64,000 bases of DNA from Mucilaginibacter sp. L3T2-6 (GTDB taxonomy: Bacteria > Bacteroidota > Bacteroidia > Sphingobacteriales > Sphingobacteriaceae). The notes beneath the pieces were generated by a model. That model saw only the letters and a list, made by a program, of their open reading frames with translations. It was not told where the DNA came from and did no database searches. Positions within the stretch are counted from its first letter, which is position 1. Every line of letters begins with the position of its first letter. The DNA lies in assembly GCF_030519355.1 (NCBI RefSeq), contig NZ_JAUMKC010000010.1, forward strand, positions 124,001-188,000. Reading direction: 5' to 3'. The translations under genes and the position numbers were made by a program. Below, one piece after another: positions 33,421 through 41,559 of this stretch.

Positions 33421-33809
33421 TAACTATTGCCGCCGGTCGCGACGGCGCGTTGTTTTTTAATATGAAAATAGTAAGCAAGCACAAAGACCACGATGAACGG
33501 ACTCATGAATAAATAGCCGTCAGATGGATCGTGCAATGCCATCATTGAATAAATTAAGAATACCAGATCGAAGGCGAAGCCGGCATAAGCCCACTCCTTC
33601 AGCCTCGGGAAGCCGGGTATCATGATCACTATGATCGCCAATATTTTAGCGGTACTTAAAAGCCCCATAAAATACGGAGGGTATTGAAAATGCCCCACCA
33701 CTATTTTATTCATTTCTTCGGGAGTGCCAAAATAGCTGTATGCCGAAAAAAGCATCATGGCGCATAGCAGGCCATTAAATACCCAGAACAAGATTTTTGT
33801 TGTTTTCAT
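33420..33809 (-). CDS. DoxX-like small membrane protein
   Basis: A 129-residue protein with four membrane helices and the DoxX-like pattern 'FSAYSYFGTPEEMNKIVVGHFQYPPYF..LL..AKILAIIVIMIPGFPRLKEWAYAGF', characteristic of the DoxX-like_2 subgroup common in Bacteroidota. It is upstream of and coupled to the MATE gene. Relatives are linked to respiration or redox stress, but this subgroup is not characterised. The C-terminus is basic and cytoplasmic. Confidence 0.85.
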   Translation of the reverse strand: MKTTKILFWVFNGLLCAMMLFSAYSYFGTPEEMNKIVVGHFQYPPYFMGLLSTAKILAIIVIMIPGFPRLKEWAYAGFAFDLVFLIYSMMALHDPSDGYLFMSPFIVVFVLAYYFHIKKQRAVATGGNS

Positions 33810-33848
33810 TGTTAATTGTTTTAAGTGATTACTTAGGTTGATGTACTG

Positions 33849-34367
33849 TTATTTCTTATTTAATACTTTATAAATATTTTTTAGCTGATGGATATGCCTG
33901 GTTGTATGGATGATAACAAAATTTGCAGCTTCATACCTGGTGAGGTTGCCTAAAACCGGGAAGGCAAACGCCATGCATGTTTTGGTTAGATCCAAATCGC
34001 CAATCTCTGCTGCAATATCCGCTTTAATCTTTTTCAATCCGCTGATCATTTTATCTTTGTCATAATCGCGTGCCTCCGGGCGTATAAAATCAGGACTTTC
34101 AAATTTGGTGTCAAAATTCAGGAAGCTTTCAGCAATTGGCGCTACCATTTGGTCAGGTGCACGGTCTGTTTCAGCTACCGGTCCGGTTGCCAGGGCCGGG
34201 AAGCCTGAATTTGCCAGTGTAAGATGCTGCGCCAATTGGCCGGCTGTCCAGCTTCCTTCAAACGGAACTGTGTTAAATTGCGCTGCTGGTATGTCATCCA
34301 AAAGGCCAATCAACTCATCCAGCGTGTTATTTGTTTCTTTAATTAATTCCTGGTTAGCTTTCATCAT
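33849..34367 (-). CDS. DinB family protein
   Basis: A 172-residue four-helix-bundle protein of the DinB/YfiT type. The histidine triad that would bind a metal is visible: 'WTAGQLAQHLTLANSG' (first His) and 'NFVIIHTTRHIHQLKNI' (two His) at the end. Members are thiol-dependent transferases or metal-binding proteins; many are unstudied. Two consecutive Met codons at the start leave a one-codon ambiguity. It lies 39 bases upstream of DoxX on the same strand. Confidence 0.88.
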   Translation of the reverse strand: MMKANQELIKETNNTLDELIGLLDDIPAAQFNTVPFEGSWTAGQLAQHLTLANSGFPALATGPVAETDRAPDQMVAPIAESFLNFDTKFESPDFIRPEARDYDKDKMISGLKKIKADIAAEIGDLDLTKTCMAFAFPVLGNLTRYEAANFVIIHTTRHIHQLKNIYKVLNKK

Positions 34368-34563
34368 AAATCATTTATACCGGAATGACGCAAATGTCAC
34401 CCAGCAGATTAAAATAAATGTTGTTAATTCAATAAAAGTGGGCTGGCGGATAGGTTGTGTAACTGCACCGGTTTTAGCAAAGCGTTATAACGGAGAACCG
34501 AGAAGCTTTTTCTTAAGTATTGATGTTGATTAAGCCCAGTGGAACAGGATTAATCGCTTAAGT

Positions 34564-34986
34564 TCAGCTTAAATTTAATCTGCTGAAAACAGCCCGGTAG
34601 CCCATTTCTTCTTCTCCCTGTTTCCAATGCCAGCACCCGGTTATTGTATTGCCATTGTTGCTGTATTTGCCACAAAAGCAACCCTTTATCCCCGGCATAT
34701 CAATGGTGATAATATGGTCAGTATCGGTAATATCGTACTGATATTCCAAAACCTTTCCGTCACCGTCAAAATAATGCGACTTCAACATGCCGCTGTCCTC
34801 GTCGTACCCAATAAATTCCAGTCCCTTCTCTCCCTCAATATCCACGTACTGCACCAAAAAGAAGCCGCCTTCCATCCAACTGTAACTCACCTGTCCGCGC
34901 ACTTCGCCACTCACATTCCATATCCCCACAAGCCTGTCAAGCTTATGCAGTTCGGGGTTGGGTTTCGGATTCTTTTTTATGATCAT
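34564..34986 (-). CDS. DUF1579-like lipocalin-type protein
   Basis: A 140-residue soluble protein with the 'LHKLDRLVGIWNVSGEV' N-terminal and successive beta-strand segments (QVSYSWMEGGFFLVQYVDIEG, KSHYFDGDGKVLEYQYDI, GNTITGCWHWKQG) expected of a small calycin barrel. It resembles the DUF1579 and related stress-protein families. No signal peptide. It neighbours other small stand-alone enzymes (VOC, SRPBCC, DinB) on the same strand. Function unknown. Confidence 0.75.
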   Translation of the reverse strand: MIIKKNPKPNPELHKLDRLVGIWNVSGEVRGQVSYSWMEGGFFLVQYVDIEGEKGLEFIGYDEDSGMLKSHYFDGDGKVLEYQYDITDTDHIITIDMPGIKGCFCGKYSNNGNTITGCWHWKQGEEEMGYRAVFSRLNLS

Positions 34987-35002
34987 GCTCTATTACAACG
35001 GT

Positions 35003-35407
35003 TTAGCCTTGTATAGCGGCAGGATCCATCCACATAATTTCCCAGGTGTGCCCGTCAAGGTCTTCAAAGCTAACGTTGTACATAAAGCCCATGTCGTTTT
35101 TGTCACGAGGGGTTTTAGCGCCGGCAGCAACAGCTTTTTCATAAAGTTCGTCTACTTGCTCACGGCTATCGGCCGACAGGCATATCAGCATTTCAGTCGA
35201 TTTTGATGTATCGGTGATTTCTTTGCTGATAAACGTCTTGAAGAAAGGTTCAGTAAGCAGCATGGCGTAAATATCTTCGCTTATCACCATGCAAGCTGCC
35301 TTTTCATCGGTAAACTGCGGGTTGAAAGTATATCCAAGTTTGCCGAAGAATTCTTTTGATTTATCAAGGTCTTTTACCGGCAGATTTACAAAAATTTTAG
35401 TTGCCAT
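35003..35407 (-). CDS. VOC family protein (glyoxalase/bleomycin-resistance type)
   Basis: A 134-residue VOC protein of the subgroup often called 'glyoxalase/extradiol dioxygenase family'. It starts 'KIFVNLPVKDLDKSKEFFGKL', contains 'MVISEDIYAMLLTEPFF' and closes with 'FEDLDGHTWEIMWMD', which carries the terminal metal-ligand Glu. It is related by fold, not closely in sequence, to the VOC gene at 4646. Probably cytoplasmic; the substrate is not known. Confidence 0.9.
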   Translation of the reverse strand: MATKIFVNLPVKDLDKSKEFFGKLGYTFNPQFTDEKAACMVISEDIYAMLLTEPFFKTFISKEITDTSKSTEMLICLSADSREQVDELYEKAVAAGAKTPRDKNDMGFMYNVSFEDLDGHTWEIMWMDPAAIQG

Positions 35408-35452
35408 AATTTTAGTTTTAAATATTGGGTTGTTTTAGTGTTGTATCGCGGA

Positions 35453-35986
35453 TTAAGCCTCCAGCTCTTTCTTAAGGTTCTGCAGACTGGTTTGCATATC
35501 TTTAGCCAGCATACCGGTAATAAACAGGTTTGTAAAGTTGAACGGATATTTATTTTGGCCCATCATTGTCCACTCCACATTGGTTGTACTTTCGGATATT
35601 GGGGTCAGTTTCATATATACCTGCGCTACGTTCTTAAAAGGTTTTTCAAAACGCACCTCACAATCTATTCGCGAGCCATCTGTCAGGCTCATTATTTCCT
35701 GCTCGCCTTTGCCAACGTTTTTATTCTCACTGTCCCAGGTAACTATAGCTCCAACCGTGCCATCGGCGCCTTCGTAGCCGCGTTTAACGTTAGGATCCAT
35801 CATCACCCATTTATTATAAAATTCCTGGTTCTTCAGCAGCTTTACGTAATCATATACTTGCCGGCTGTTTTTGTCGACGGTAATTTGCTCACGAATGACA
35901 TATTTCTTTTTGATAAACAAAGCGGCTGTAAAAATGAAGATGAACAGGCCGGCGATAATTCCAAGTAATGCTAACAGGATACTCAT
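35453..35986 (-). CDS. SRPBCC family protein with N-terminal membrane anchor
   Basis: A 177-residue protein: one hydrophobic segment at residues 4-28 (LLALLGIIAGLFIFIFTAALFI), then a START-like SRPBCC (polyketide cyclase/dehydrase) domain with 'SRQVYDYVKLLKNQEFYNKWVMMDPNVK' and 'TNVEWTMMGQNKYPFNFTNLF'. This membrane-anchored version is common in Bacteroidota beside VOC and DinB genes. A lipid- or ligand-binding role is inferred from the fold only. Confidence 0.85.
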   Translation of the reverse strand: MSILLALLGIIAGLFIFIFTAALFIKKKYVIREQITVDKNSRQVYDYVKLLKNQEFYNKWVMMDPNVKRGYEGADGTVGAIVTWDSENKNVGKGEQEIMSLTDGSRIDCEVRFEKPFKNVAQVYMKLTPISESTTNVEWTMMGQNKYPFNFTNLFITGMLAKDMQTSLQNLKKELEA

Positions 35987-36146
35987 GACGTTCTATTTTT
36001 TATTTGGTTGAACGATACAAACATACAGCGCAAAATTTGCATACGTGGGTGCTGTGCGCGACAACATAAGGGGGTAATTGTGACAACGATTATCCGGTGC
36101 AGATGGCAAAAAAGCCCTTAATTAGCTTTCTGGAGAGGATAAATGC

Positions 36147-36154
36147 TACATTTG
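36147..36154 (+). promoter_or_regulatory. -7 promoter element directly before the 36159 start
   Basis: TACATTTG matches TAnnTTTG and lies only four bases before the ATG, so the transcript would be leaderless or nearly so. No clear -33 TTTG at normal spacing. Confidence 0.45.
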
Positions 36155-36158
36155 TACC

Positions 36159-36497
36159 ATGCAGAAGGCAATGTTGAAGCTCATATTGGCGGTTTTTATA
36201 CTTGGGGTTATTTATCCCGGTGCAGGCAATGCCATTGCTGCAAACACCGGTTTAAACGATTATTACAAGGCTTGTACTAATAAGCAATCGCAGGTTTTAC
36301 CATTGGTAAAATATGTGCATACCAAAGATAACGTTGCCAGCCCGCAGCCCTGCTTTGCCAAACCTTTATGGACCGGAAGCATCCCAGGTTGCCCGGCAGC
36401 CGGTTGTGGTTGTGCGGCTTTGCCCAGGCAATCGGAAAATATTCACTTCCAGCAATATTTGCAATTGCTGCTCTATCCTCCGCATTTTTTTGGTTAA
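36159..36497 (+). CDS. Small exported cysteine-containing protein, unknown
   Basis: A 112-residue protein with a Sec signal peptide (LKLILAVFILGVIYPGAGNAIA, to about residue 28). The mature part has five cysteines, three of them packed in 'GCPAAGCGCAALPRQ' near residue 90. I do not recognise a family. A frame at 36313 overlapping it looks like a shadow. A TAnnTTTG box four bases before the ATG supports expression. The cysteines could bind metal or form disulfides; that is speculation. Confidence 0.55.
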   Translation: MQKAMLKLILAVFILGVIYPGAGNAIAANTGLNDYYKACTNKQSQVLPLVKYVHTKDNVASPQPCFAKPLWTGSIPGCPAAGCGCAALPRQSENIHFQQYLQLLLYPPHFFG

Positions 36498-36570
36498 TAC
36501 TTGTGTGACTTCCCGCTGATGCCGCAAGGCATATTTAAACACATTTTATTACACTAAAAATCCAAAATAC

Positions 36571-37071
36571 ATGAGTAACTCTATTGAGAACGCCCTTATT
36601 GCGGCCGTTCTGATGATAATTATAGCCATACCCATTTATATTTCAATACGTAATGCCAAAAAACGGAAAATGAATAAAATTTTGGACGCCCTTCATTTGC
36701 TTGAAACGCAGCATAATATTTCGCTTCAAAAAATGGCTCAATTCGATTCTGTCACCGTCGCGATCGGTAAAATCAAGAAATTTATGGTAACATTAAGACT
36801 GAACGATTTCGAATCAGAAATATTCGATTTAAAGGAGATGGACGACTGCCGGCTTGAGGAAAGAACGCAGGGCAAAACTACACAGTTGCTGCAGTTGATA
36901 CTTACTGACAAAAAAGACAGATCTCTGCCACCGATAATTTTCTACAAGCAATATGCCGATAATGAAGGCAATCTAAAAAGCACCCGGGTGCTGGCAGAGG
37001 AATGGCACGAAATGGTTAAAAGTGTAATTATCCAAACGACGCCATTTGTGATTTTAGGTAAGGCCGATTAA
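36571..37071 (+). CDS. Membrane-anchored protein of unknown function
   Basis: A 166-residue protein with one N-terminal membrane helix (residues 7-26, ENALIAAVLMIIIAIPIYIS) and a basic juxtamembrane stretch (RNAKKRKMNK), so the ~135-residue remainder should be cytoplasmic. That part is mixed alpha/beta with no catalytic motif I recognise. It may be co-transcribed with the YitT gene 43 bases downstream. Confidence 0.75.
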   Translation: MSNSIENALIAAVLMIIIAIPIYISIRNAKKRKMNKILDALHLLETQHNISLQKMAQFDSVTVAIGKIKKFMVTLRLNDFESEIFDLKEMDDCRLEERTQGKTTQLLQLILTDKKDRSLPPIIFYKQYADNEGNLKSTRVLAEEWHEMVKSVIIQTTPFVILGKAD

Positions 37072-37114
37072 ACTGCCGCAAATTTTCAATAATTTTAAAG
37101 CATCATCTTTTTAT

Positions 37115-37990
37115 ATGAAAAGAACAAGGGTAAAACCACGAAAAGAAGTTACCAATGCTTTGTTTATTTTAACAGGAACCTTCAGCGCCGCCTTTGGCCT
37201 GAAGGGCTTCCTGATACCCAATCATTTCATTGACGGAGGTGTTACCGGTATATCATTACTGATCAGTTCGATTACCGGGGCGCCCATATCAGCTTTGATC
37301 GTGGCCATTAACCTGCCGTTTATTTGGCTGGGCTATAAACGCATTAACAAATTATATGCTATTAAAACACTGGCAGCCATATTTGTGCTGTCGGTTATTT
37401 TGTTTCTTGTCAAATTCCCGCACGTTACTGATGACAAACTGCTTACAGCGGTTTTCGGCGGATTTTTTCTGGGCACGGGTATAGGGTTGGCCATGCGCGG
37501 AGGTTGTGTAATTGACGGGACAGAGCTCCTGGCCGTTTATATCAATCCAAAGTCATTCCTTTCGGTTGGCCAAATCATCCTGGTAATAAATATAGTGATA
37601 TTTGGTATCGCCGCATTTTTCCTGGGGATACAATCAGCTTTATATTCAATCCTCACATATCTATCTGCCTCGCAAATGATAAATTATATTGTCCAGGGTT
37701 TTGACGAATACACGGCGGTAACGATTATTTCACCTAAAAGTGAACTGATAAAGAACGTTATTATCCGGCAATTGCGCCGGGGTGTTACCGTTTATAAAGG
37801 GGAACGCGGCTATGGCAAAAATGCAATCAATGAAAAGGACATCGACATACTATATGTGGTAATTACCCGGCTTGATGTATCGCGCCTGGTAAACACAGTA
37901 CAACAGATAGACCCTGCCGCTTTTATAATAACGCACTCTGTGTCAGAGGTTAAAGGTGGTTTAATTAAACGGCATGTATTGTCGCATTGA
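37115..37990 (+). CDS. YitT family membrane protein
   Basis: A 291-residue protein: about five or six membrane helices of the YitT/DUF161 type ('FSAAFGLKGFLIPNHFIDGGVTGISLL' at residues 20-46, and 'LGTGIGLAMRGGCVIDGTELLAV' near 119-141), followed by a C-terminal DUF2179 cytoplasmic domain (EYTAVTIISPKSELIKNVII...). The family is widespread and largely uncharacterised; a small-molecule or lipid-related transport role has been suggested for some members. Length and domain order are normal. Confidence 0.9.
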   Translation: MKRTRVKPRKEVTNALFILTGTFSAAFGLKGFLIPNHFIDGGVTGISLLISSITGAPISALIVAINLPFIWLGYKRINKLYAIKTLAAIFVLSVILFLVKFPHVTDDKLLTAVFGGFFLGTGIGLAMRGGCVIDGTELLAVYINPKSFLSVGQIILVINIVIFGIAAFFLGIQSALYSILTYLSASQMINYIVQGFDEYTAVTIISPKSELIKNVIIRQLRRGVTVYKGERGYGKNAINEKDIDILYVVITRLDVSRLVNTVQQIDPAAFIITHSVSEVKGGLIKRHVLSH

Positions 37991-38129
37991 TTGAATGGTT
38001 GATAATGCTTAGACCATTGACAATTAACCAAACGTGGGCTTTGCCCTGTGATACGACTTTGATAGCCGGGCGAAGCTGAGTTAGGCAGCTTGGCAATAAA
38101 GGATTATAAAACGACATGTATAATCATCT

Positions 38130-38981
38130 ATGATAATGGAAACACCAACTACCCCCACCCAATCTGCGAAAGCCGACGCCATGAAAGCGCTGCATCAGCG
38201 CGAAGGTACCTTTGTAATTCCAAATCCATGGGATGCAGGCTCAGCCAAAATATTGACAAGCCTGGGCTTCGAAGCCTTAACTACCACCAGTGCGGGGCTT
38301 GCCTATTTGTTGGGTAAGCCCGACGGACTCGGCAAAGTAACACGCGGGGAAACCTTAAAAAATGCAGGCGATATTGCTGCAGCAACACATTTGCCTGTGG
38401 CAGCCGATCTGGAAAACGGGTTTGGATTATCACCTGAAACTTGTGCTGAAACGATATTGATGGCCGCAAAAGCCGGACTGGTAGGCGGGTCTATCGAAGA
38501 TAGCACCGGCGATCCCACCGATCCGATCATCCCTTTTGAACTTGCTGTTGAGCGTGTAAAGGCAGCGGTAGAAGCAGCGAGGACCCTGCCCTTTCATTTT
38601 ACCTTAACAGCCCGTGCCGAAAACCTGATACATGGGCGGCCGGATTTAAACGACACCATTCGTCGTCTGCAGGCATTTGCCGAAGCCGGCGCAGATGTGC
38701 TTTTCGCGCCGGGTTTAAAAACCGAAGAAGATATCAAAGCGGTAGTTAAGGCAGTTGCGCCAAAGCCGGTAAGTGTCGTGATGGGGCTTAGCTCATCCAA
38801 TTTTACCATTGACGCCCTTGCTGCGCTTGGCGTAAAAAGGATTAGCCTGGGTTCATCATTGGCCCGCGCTGCTTATGGAGCATTTTTAAAAGGCGCGGAA
38901 GAAGTTAGTAAATATGGCACATTTAACTTTGCCAATGGCACGGTTCCGTATGCGGAGTTTAACAGGATGTTTGGAGGATAG
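38130..38981 (+). CDS. Isocitrate lyase/PEP mutase-like protein
   Basis: A 283-residue TIM-barrel enzyme of the isocitrate lyase/phosphoenolpyruvate mutase superfamily. 'FVIPNPWDAGSAKIL', 'TTSAGLAYLLGKPDG', 'LPVAADLENGFG' (metal-site Asp-Glu) and 'VGGSIEDSTGD' are family segments. The catalytic KKCGH loop of true isocitrate lyases is absent, as in the small carboxyvinyl/oxaloacetate-acting subgroup. Start ambiguity: ATG 38130 or 38136. A strong terminator follows at 39016-39054. Exact reaction unknown. Confidence 0.85.
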   Translation: MIMETPTTPTQSAKADAMKALHQREGTFVIPNPWDAGSAKILTSLGFEALTTTSAGLAYLLGKPDGLGKVTRGETLKNAGDIAAATHLPVAADLENGFGLSPETCAETILMAAKAGLVGGSIEDSTGDPTDPIIPFELAVERVKAAVEAARTLPFHFTLTARAENLIHGRPDLNDTIRRLQAFAEAGADVLFAPGLKTEEDIKAVVKAVAPKPVSVVMGLSSSNFTIDALAALGVKRISLGSSLARAAYGAFLKGAEEVSKYGTFNFANGTVPYAEFNRMFGG

Positions 38982-39015
38982 CCGGTTAAATAATGTAAAC
39001 AAGAATTACAGCTAA

Positions 39016-39054
39016 CCCTCCTTCTGCGCAGGGTGGTGCTGCGCCGAAGGAGGG
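39016..39054. terminator. Strong bidirectional hairpin terminator
   Basis: CCCTCCTTC (39016-39024) pairs with GAAGGAGGG (39046-39054); inside it GCGCAG (39026-39031) pairs with CTGCGC (39039-39044), leaving one T/C mismatch and a 7-base loop. It sits between the convergent PEP mutase-like and GH30 genes, 35 bases after one stop and 22 after the other. Only short T-runs flank it. Confidence 0.85.
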
Positions 39055-39076
39055 GGATTCTTTATACTTTAACAAT

Positions 39077-40486
39077 TCATCTCAATAGATATGTGCCGAC
39101 AGCACCGGCATTCAATGACGATGTAATCATCATCTTACCGTCCTTTATATTAAAGCTTTCTTTAGCATCACCATCGTTATACACAATAACTATGGTTTCT
39201 CCTTTAGGGTTAACAAAAGCTACATTCGGCAAGTTCGGCAGCAAGTTCGATTCAACCCGTCTGGAGCCTGGCCGTACAAATTTAGCCGCCTGGGCAATAA
39301 TGTAATAAGCCGGATTGCGCGTTACATTCTCGCCGTTAATGGTTACTGCACCCAGGCAGCGGTCGCAACCGCCAGGGGTATGCGGTTCCTGGTTTTGATC
39401 GGAGGCCAAATTCCACTCTATCACATTTCGGCACCAGTTACGCGGCGCACCGATGATCAGTTCTTTAATATGGAATTTCAGCTCATTTCTTAAATTTCCC
39501 GGCGCTCCCACCCATTGTTCAGTAAAGTATAAGTTCTTGTCGGGATGTGCATTATGAACGCTGGTTAAGGTATCAATCTTTCCGCCATATAGGTGAAATG
39601 CGGAGCCATCTACATATTTTGCAGCTTCCTTATTATCCAGTATCAATATCGGGTAGTCGGGCCTGTCTGCATTGTGGTCGTACAAAACAATCTTGGTTTT
39701 AACCATCGCTTTTTGAAAAGCCGGGCCTAACGCTTTAATGATAAAATCAGCCTGCTCAGGAGCTTCCATTACCATGCTTGGGTTATTTTTTGGATTAAGC
39801 GGCTCGTTCTGGATGGTTAAAGCGTCAATCGGGATGCCATGCATTTTCATCCCTTTAATATATTTCACAAAGTATTGCGCATACGTTTGATAATACCCGG
39901 GTTTCAGGTTGCCGCCATAGGTCTGGCGATTAGTTTTCATCCAGGCCGGAGGCGACCATGGCGATGCCAGTATTTTTATTTTCGGGTTGATGGTGAGTAT
40001 CTGCTTGAGCACCGGTATCAAATACTTTTCGTCATTTGCCAGGCTGAATTTTTTCAACTGCGGGTCGGTTTCGCCGGCAGGCAAATCGTCATACGAGAAA
40101 ACGTGGTCGTCTAAGTCCGACGAGCCAACGCTTATCCGCAAATAGCTCGCTCCTATAGAATTGCCGTCGGTCGAAAATAATTCGTTAAGCAATTTCGCCC
40201 GCGCCGGTGCACTCATTTTATGTATCAGCATCGCGCTGCCGCCCGTCAATGCATATCCAAAACCATCCATAGATTGATAGACTTTAGATTTATTGACAGT
40301 TATGGTTTGTTTACCAGCAACTTCGCCCGTTTCAACAGGCTGTCTTTTAAACAATACGGAATCAGCCGGATCGGTTAGCCATAGCTCAGCACTGTTTTTA
40401 GAGCGATTAGCATGCTGGGCTTCAACAAAAACTGAAGCACACAGGGCCAATAGTATTAAAGAGAATTTCCTGAAAATGAAAGTCAT
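39077..40486 (-). CDS. Glycoside hydrolase family 30 (glucosylceramidase-like)
   Basis: A 469-residue exported glycosidase: signal peptide to about residue 23 (SVFVEAQ), (beta/alpha)8 barrel with side beta-domain. The acid/base Glu is in 'ALTIQNEPLNPKN' (near residue 228) and the nucleophile Glu in 'NLYFTEQWVGAP' (near 318); 'ILASPWSPPAWMKT' and the C-terminal 'AKFVRPGSRRVES' are GH30 hallmarks. Likely activity on beta-1,6-glucan or other beta-glucosides (GH30_1/3 type); the subfamily is not resolved by eye. The gene lies 82 bases downstream of a decayed SusD fragment on the same strand, which suggests a stranded member of a polysaccharide-utilisation locus. Confidence 0.93.
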   Translation of the reverse strand: MTFIFRKFSLILLALCASVFVEAQHANRSKNSAELWLTDPADSVLFKRQPVETGEVAGKQTITVNKSKVYQSMDGFGYALTGGSAMLIHKMSAPARAKLLNELFSTDGNSIGASYLRISVGSSDLDDHVFSYDDLPAGETDPQLKKFSLANDEKYLIPVLKQILTINPKIKILASPWSPPAWMKTNRQTYGGNLKPGYYQTYAQYFVKYIKGMKMHGIPIDALTIQNEPLNPKNNPSMVMEAPEQADFIIKALGPAFQKAMVKTKIVLYDHNADRPDYPILILDNKEAAKYVDGSAFHLYGGKIDTLTSVHNAHPDKNLYFTEQWVGAPGNLRNELKFHIKELIIGAPRNWCRNVIEWNLASDQNQEPHTPGGCDRCLGAVTINGENVTRNPAYYIIAQAAKFVRPGSRRVESNLLPNLPNVAFVNPKGETIVIVYNDGDAKESFNIKDGKMMITSSLNAGAVGTYLLR

Positions 40487-40568
40487 AATGATTTTGTTTA
40501 GATAATTACCGCGGACTAATATAACTAAAACGGCAATTTGAAGTCATCTCCTTGCCGCTTTAATTGTC

Positions 40569-40948
40569 TCACGTATTTAATACCCGGGATTTTGTAAGAT
40601 TACCAACCAGCTGGATCTCATTCAGCGGAACCGGGAACAGCAGCTTGTTTTGGGTAACATGGTAATTTAACGCCTTACCAAACGGCCCCACCTGCGCTTT
40701 CATTATCTGTACCGCTTCCAAATTGCGATATGTTTGTTTTCCGCTATATAAAAACGGAATGATTGGCGATTTATCGATATACGGTGCTGCTATAGGGTCG
40801 CCGCCGCCATGACATCAGCACCGACAGTTGCGGTATAAACAGACGCATGTAAACGAGTATCATCGCCCTGGCTTTTAAACAAATCCACCAGATCATTTGC
40901 AGGGAGGTCGAATTTTTTAAATGAATATGTTCCAGAAATCTCCGGCAG
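40569..40948 (-). pseudogene. C-terminal fragment of a SusD/RagB-family gene, frameshifted
   Basis: Translation of the reverse strand gives, from 40948, LPEISGTYSFKKFDLPANDL and on to SQGDDTRLHASVY, then a frame change near 40805, then GDPIAAPYIDKSPIIPFLYS, YRNLEAVQIMKAQ and LNYHVTQNKLLFPVPLNEIQ, ending at the TGA at 40569-40571. This is the C-terminal third of a SusD-like lipoprotein (starch-binding partner of SusC), about 126 of the usual 500-600 residues, with no start and a broken frame. It joins directly to a SusC N-terminal fragment, so a deletion between the pair is likely. Confidence 0.85.
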
Positions 40949-40952
40949 TAAC

Positions 40953-41107
40953 CTAGACTGTGCCGCTCGTCGTTCCCTTAACGGTCACGGCCATAGGGCC
41001 GCCCCGTTCGTCTTTGATCCTCCCTTTACAGTGGTGCTATTTTGAGCAAACAATGTCAGACATTGCGCAAGCAAAATAACTACCAGTAAAGTAGTTTTTC
41101 TTTTCAT
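40953..41107 (-). pseudogene. N-terminal fragment of a SusC/RagA-type TonB-dependent receptor, frameshifted
   Basis: From the ATG at 41107 on the reverse strand: a signal peptide (MKRKTTLLVVILLAQCLTLF, then AQ), then STTVKG; after a one-base frame slip the carboxypeptidase-like SusC start continues as GRIKDERGGPMAVTVKGTTS, GTV, then a TAG. This is the first ~50 residues of a SusC protein that normally spans ~1000. The rest is missing and the SusD fragment begins within a few bases. Confidence 0.85.
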
Positions 41108-41559
41108 AGGATTAATGATTTAATTTATAGATAATAATGCTTTTTGAATATTGAATTTAATTATTGAGAAAATTGATATCCATTTAAGTCAATAAGACAA
41201 TTTAAACACAAATGTTTCCGGGAAAATTGTTGCTTTTTAGGAAAACTTCCACGCATTAATGCTGTTGTAATTTTGTTGACAGGCATTTAGCCTGTCACGC
41301 ACGCTCTGCGTAACAGCGAATAACTTATATCGTCATAAGTTTGTTACATAAAACAGGTTTTTTATTACTTTTACTTAATAATTAAGCGGCGGCCTGAATC
41401 AAAGGTTAAATGCTGGTTATTATTAAACCAAAGCAACCGTTGTTACGTAAACACGGTAATGACAGCGGCCCCTTGCGCCAAATAAAAATGAGGGGCAACT
41501 AAAGCAGTAATGGTTCAACAAACGATCTACCTGGAATTAAAAAAAGATTTTTAGCCGCT
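41108..41559. other. Intergenic region, 452 bases, before the adhesin gene
   Basis: No gene was found. It contains a 7-bp hairpin GACAGGC (41278-41284)/GCCTGTC (41290-41296) with loop ATTTA, followed at once by a weaker ACGCA/TGCGT pair, roughly 265 bases before the adhesin ATG. The rest is A+T-rich, and I see no clean TAnnTTTG box. The part next to 41107 would have held the promoter of the dead susC gene. Confidence 0.5.

Noticed and set aside
37994..38018. AATGGT/ACCATT pair after the YitT gene as a terminator
   Set aside because: Only a 6-bp stem with a 13-base loop and no T-run; too weak.
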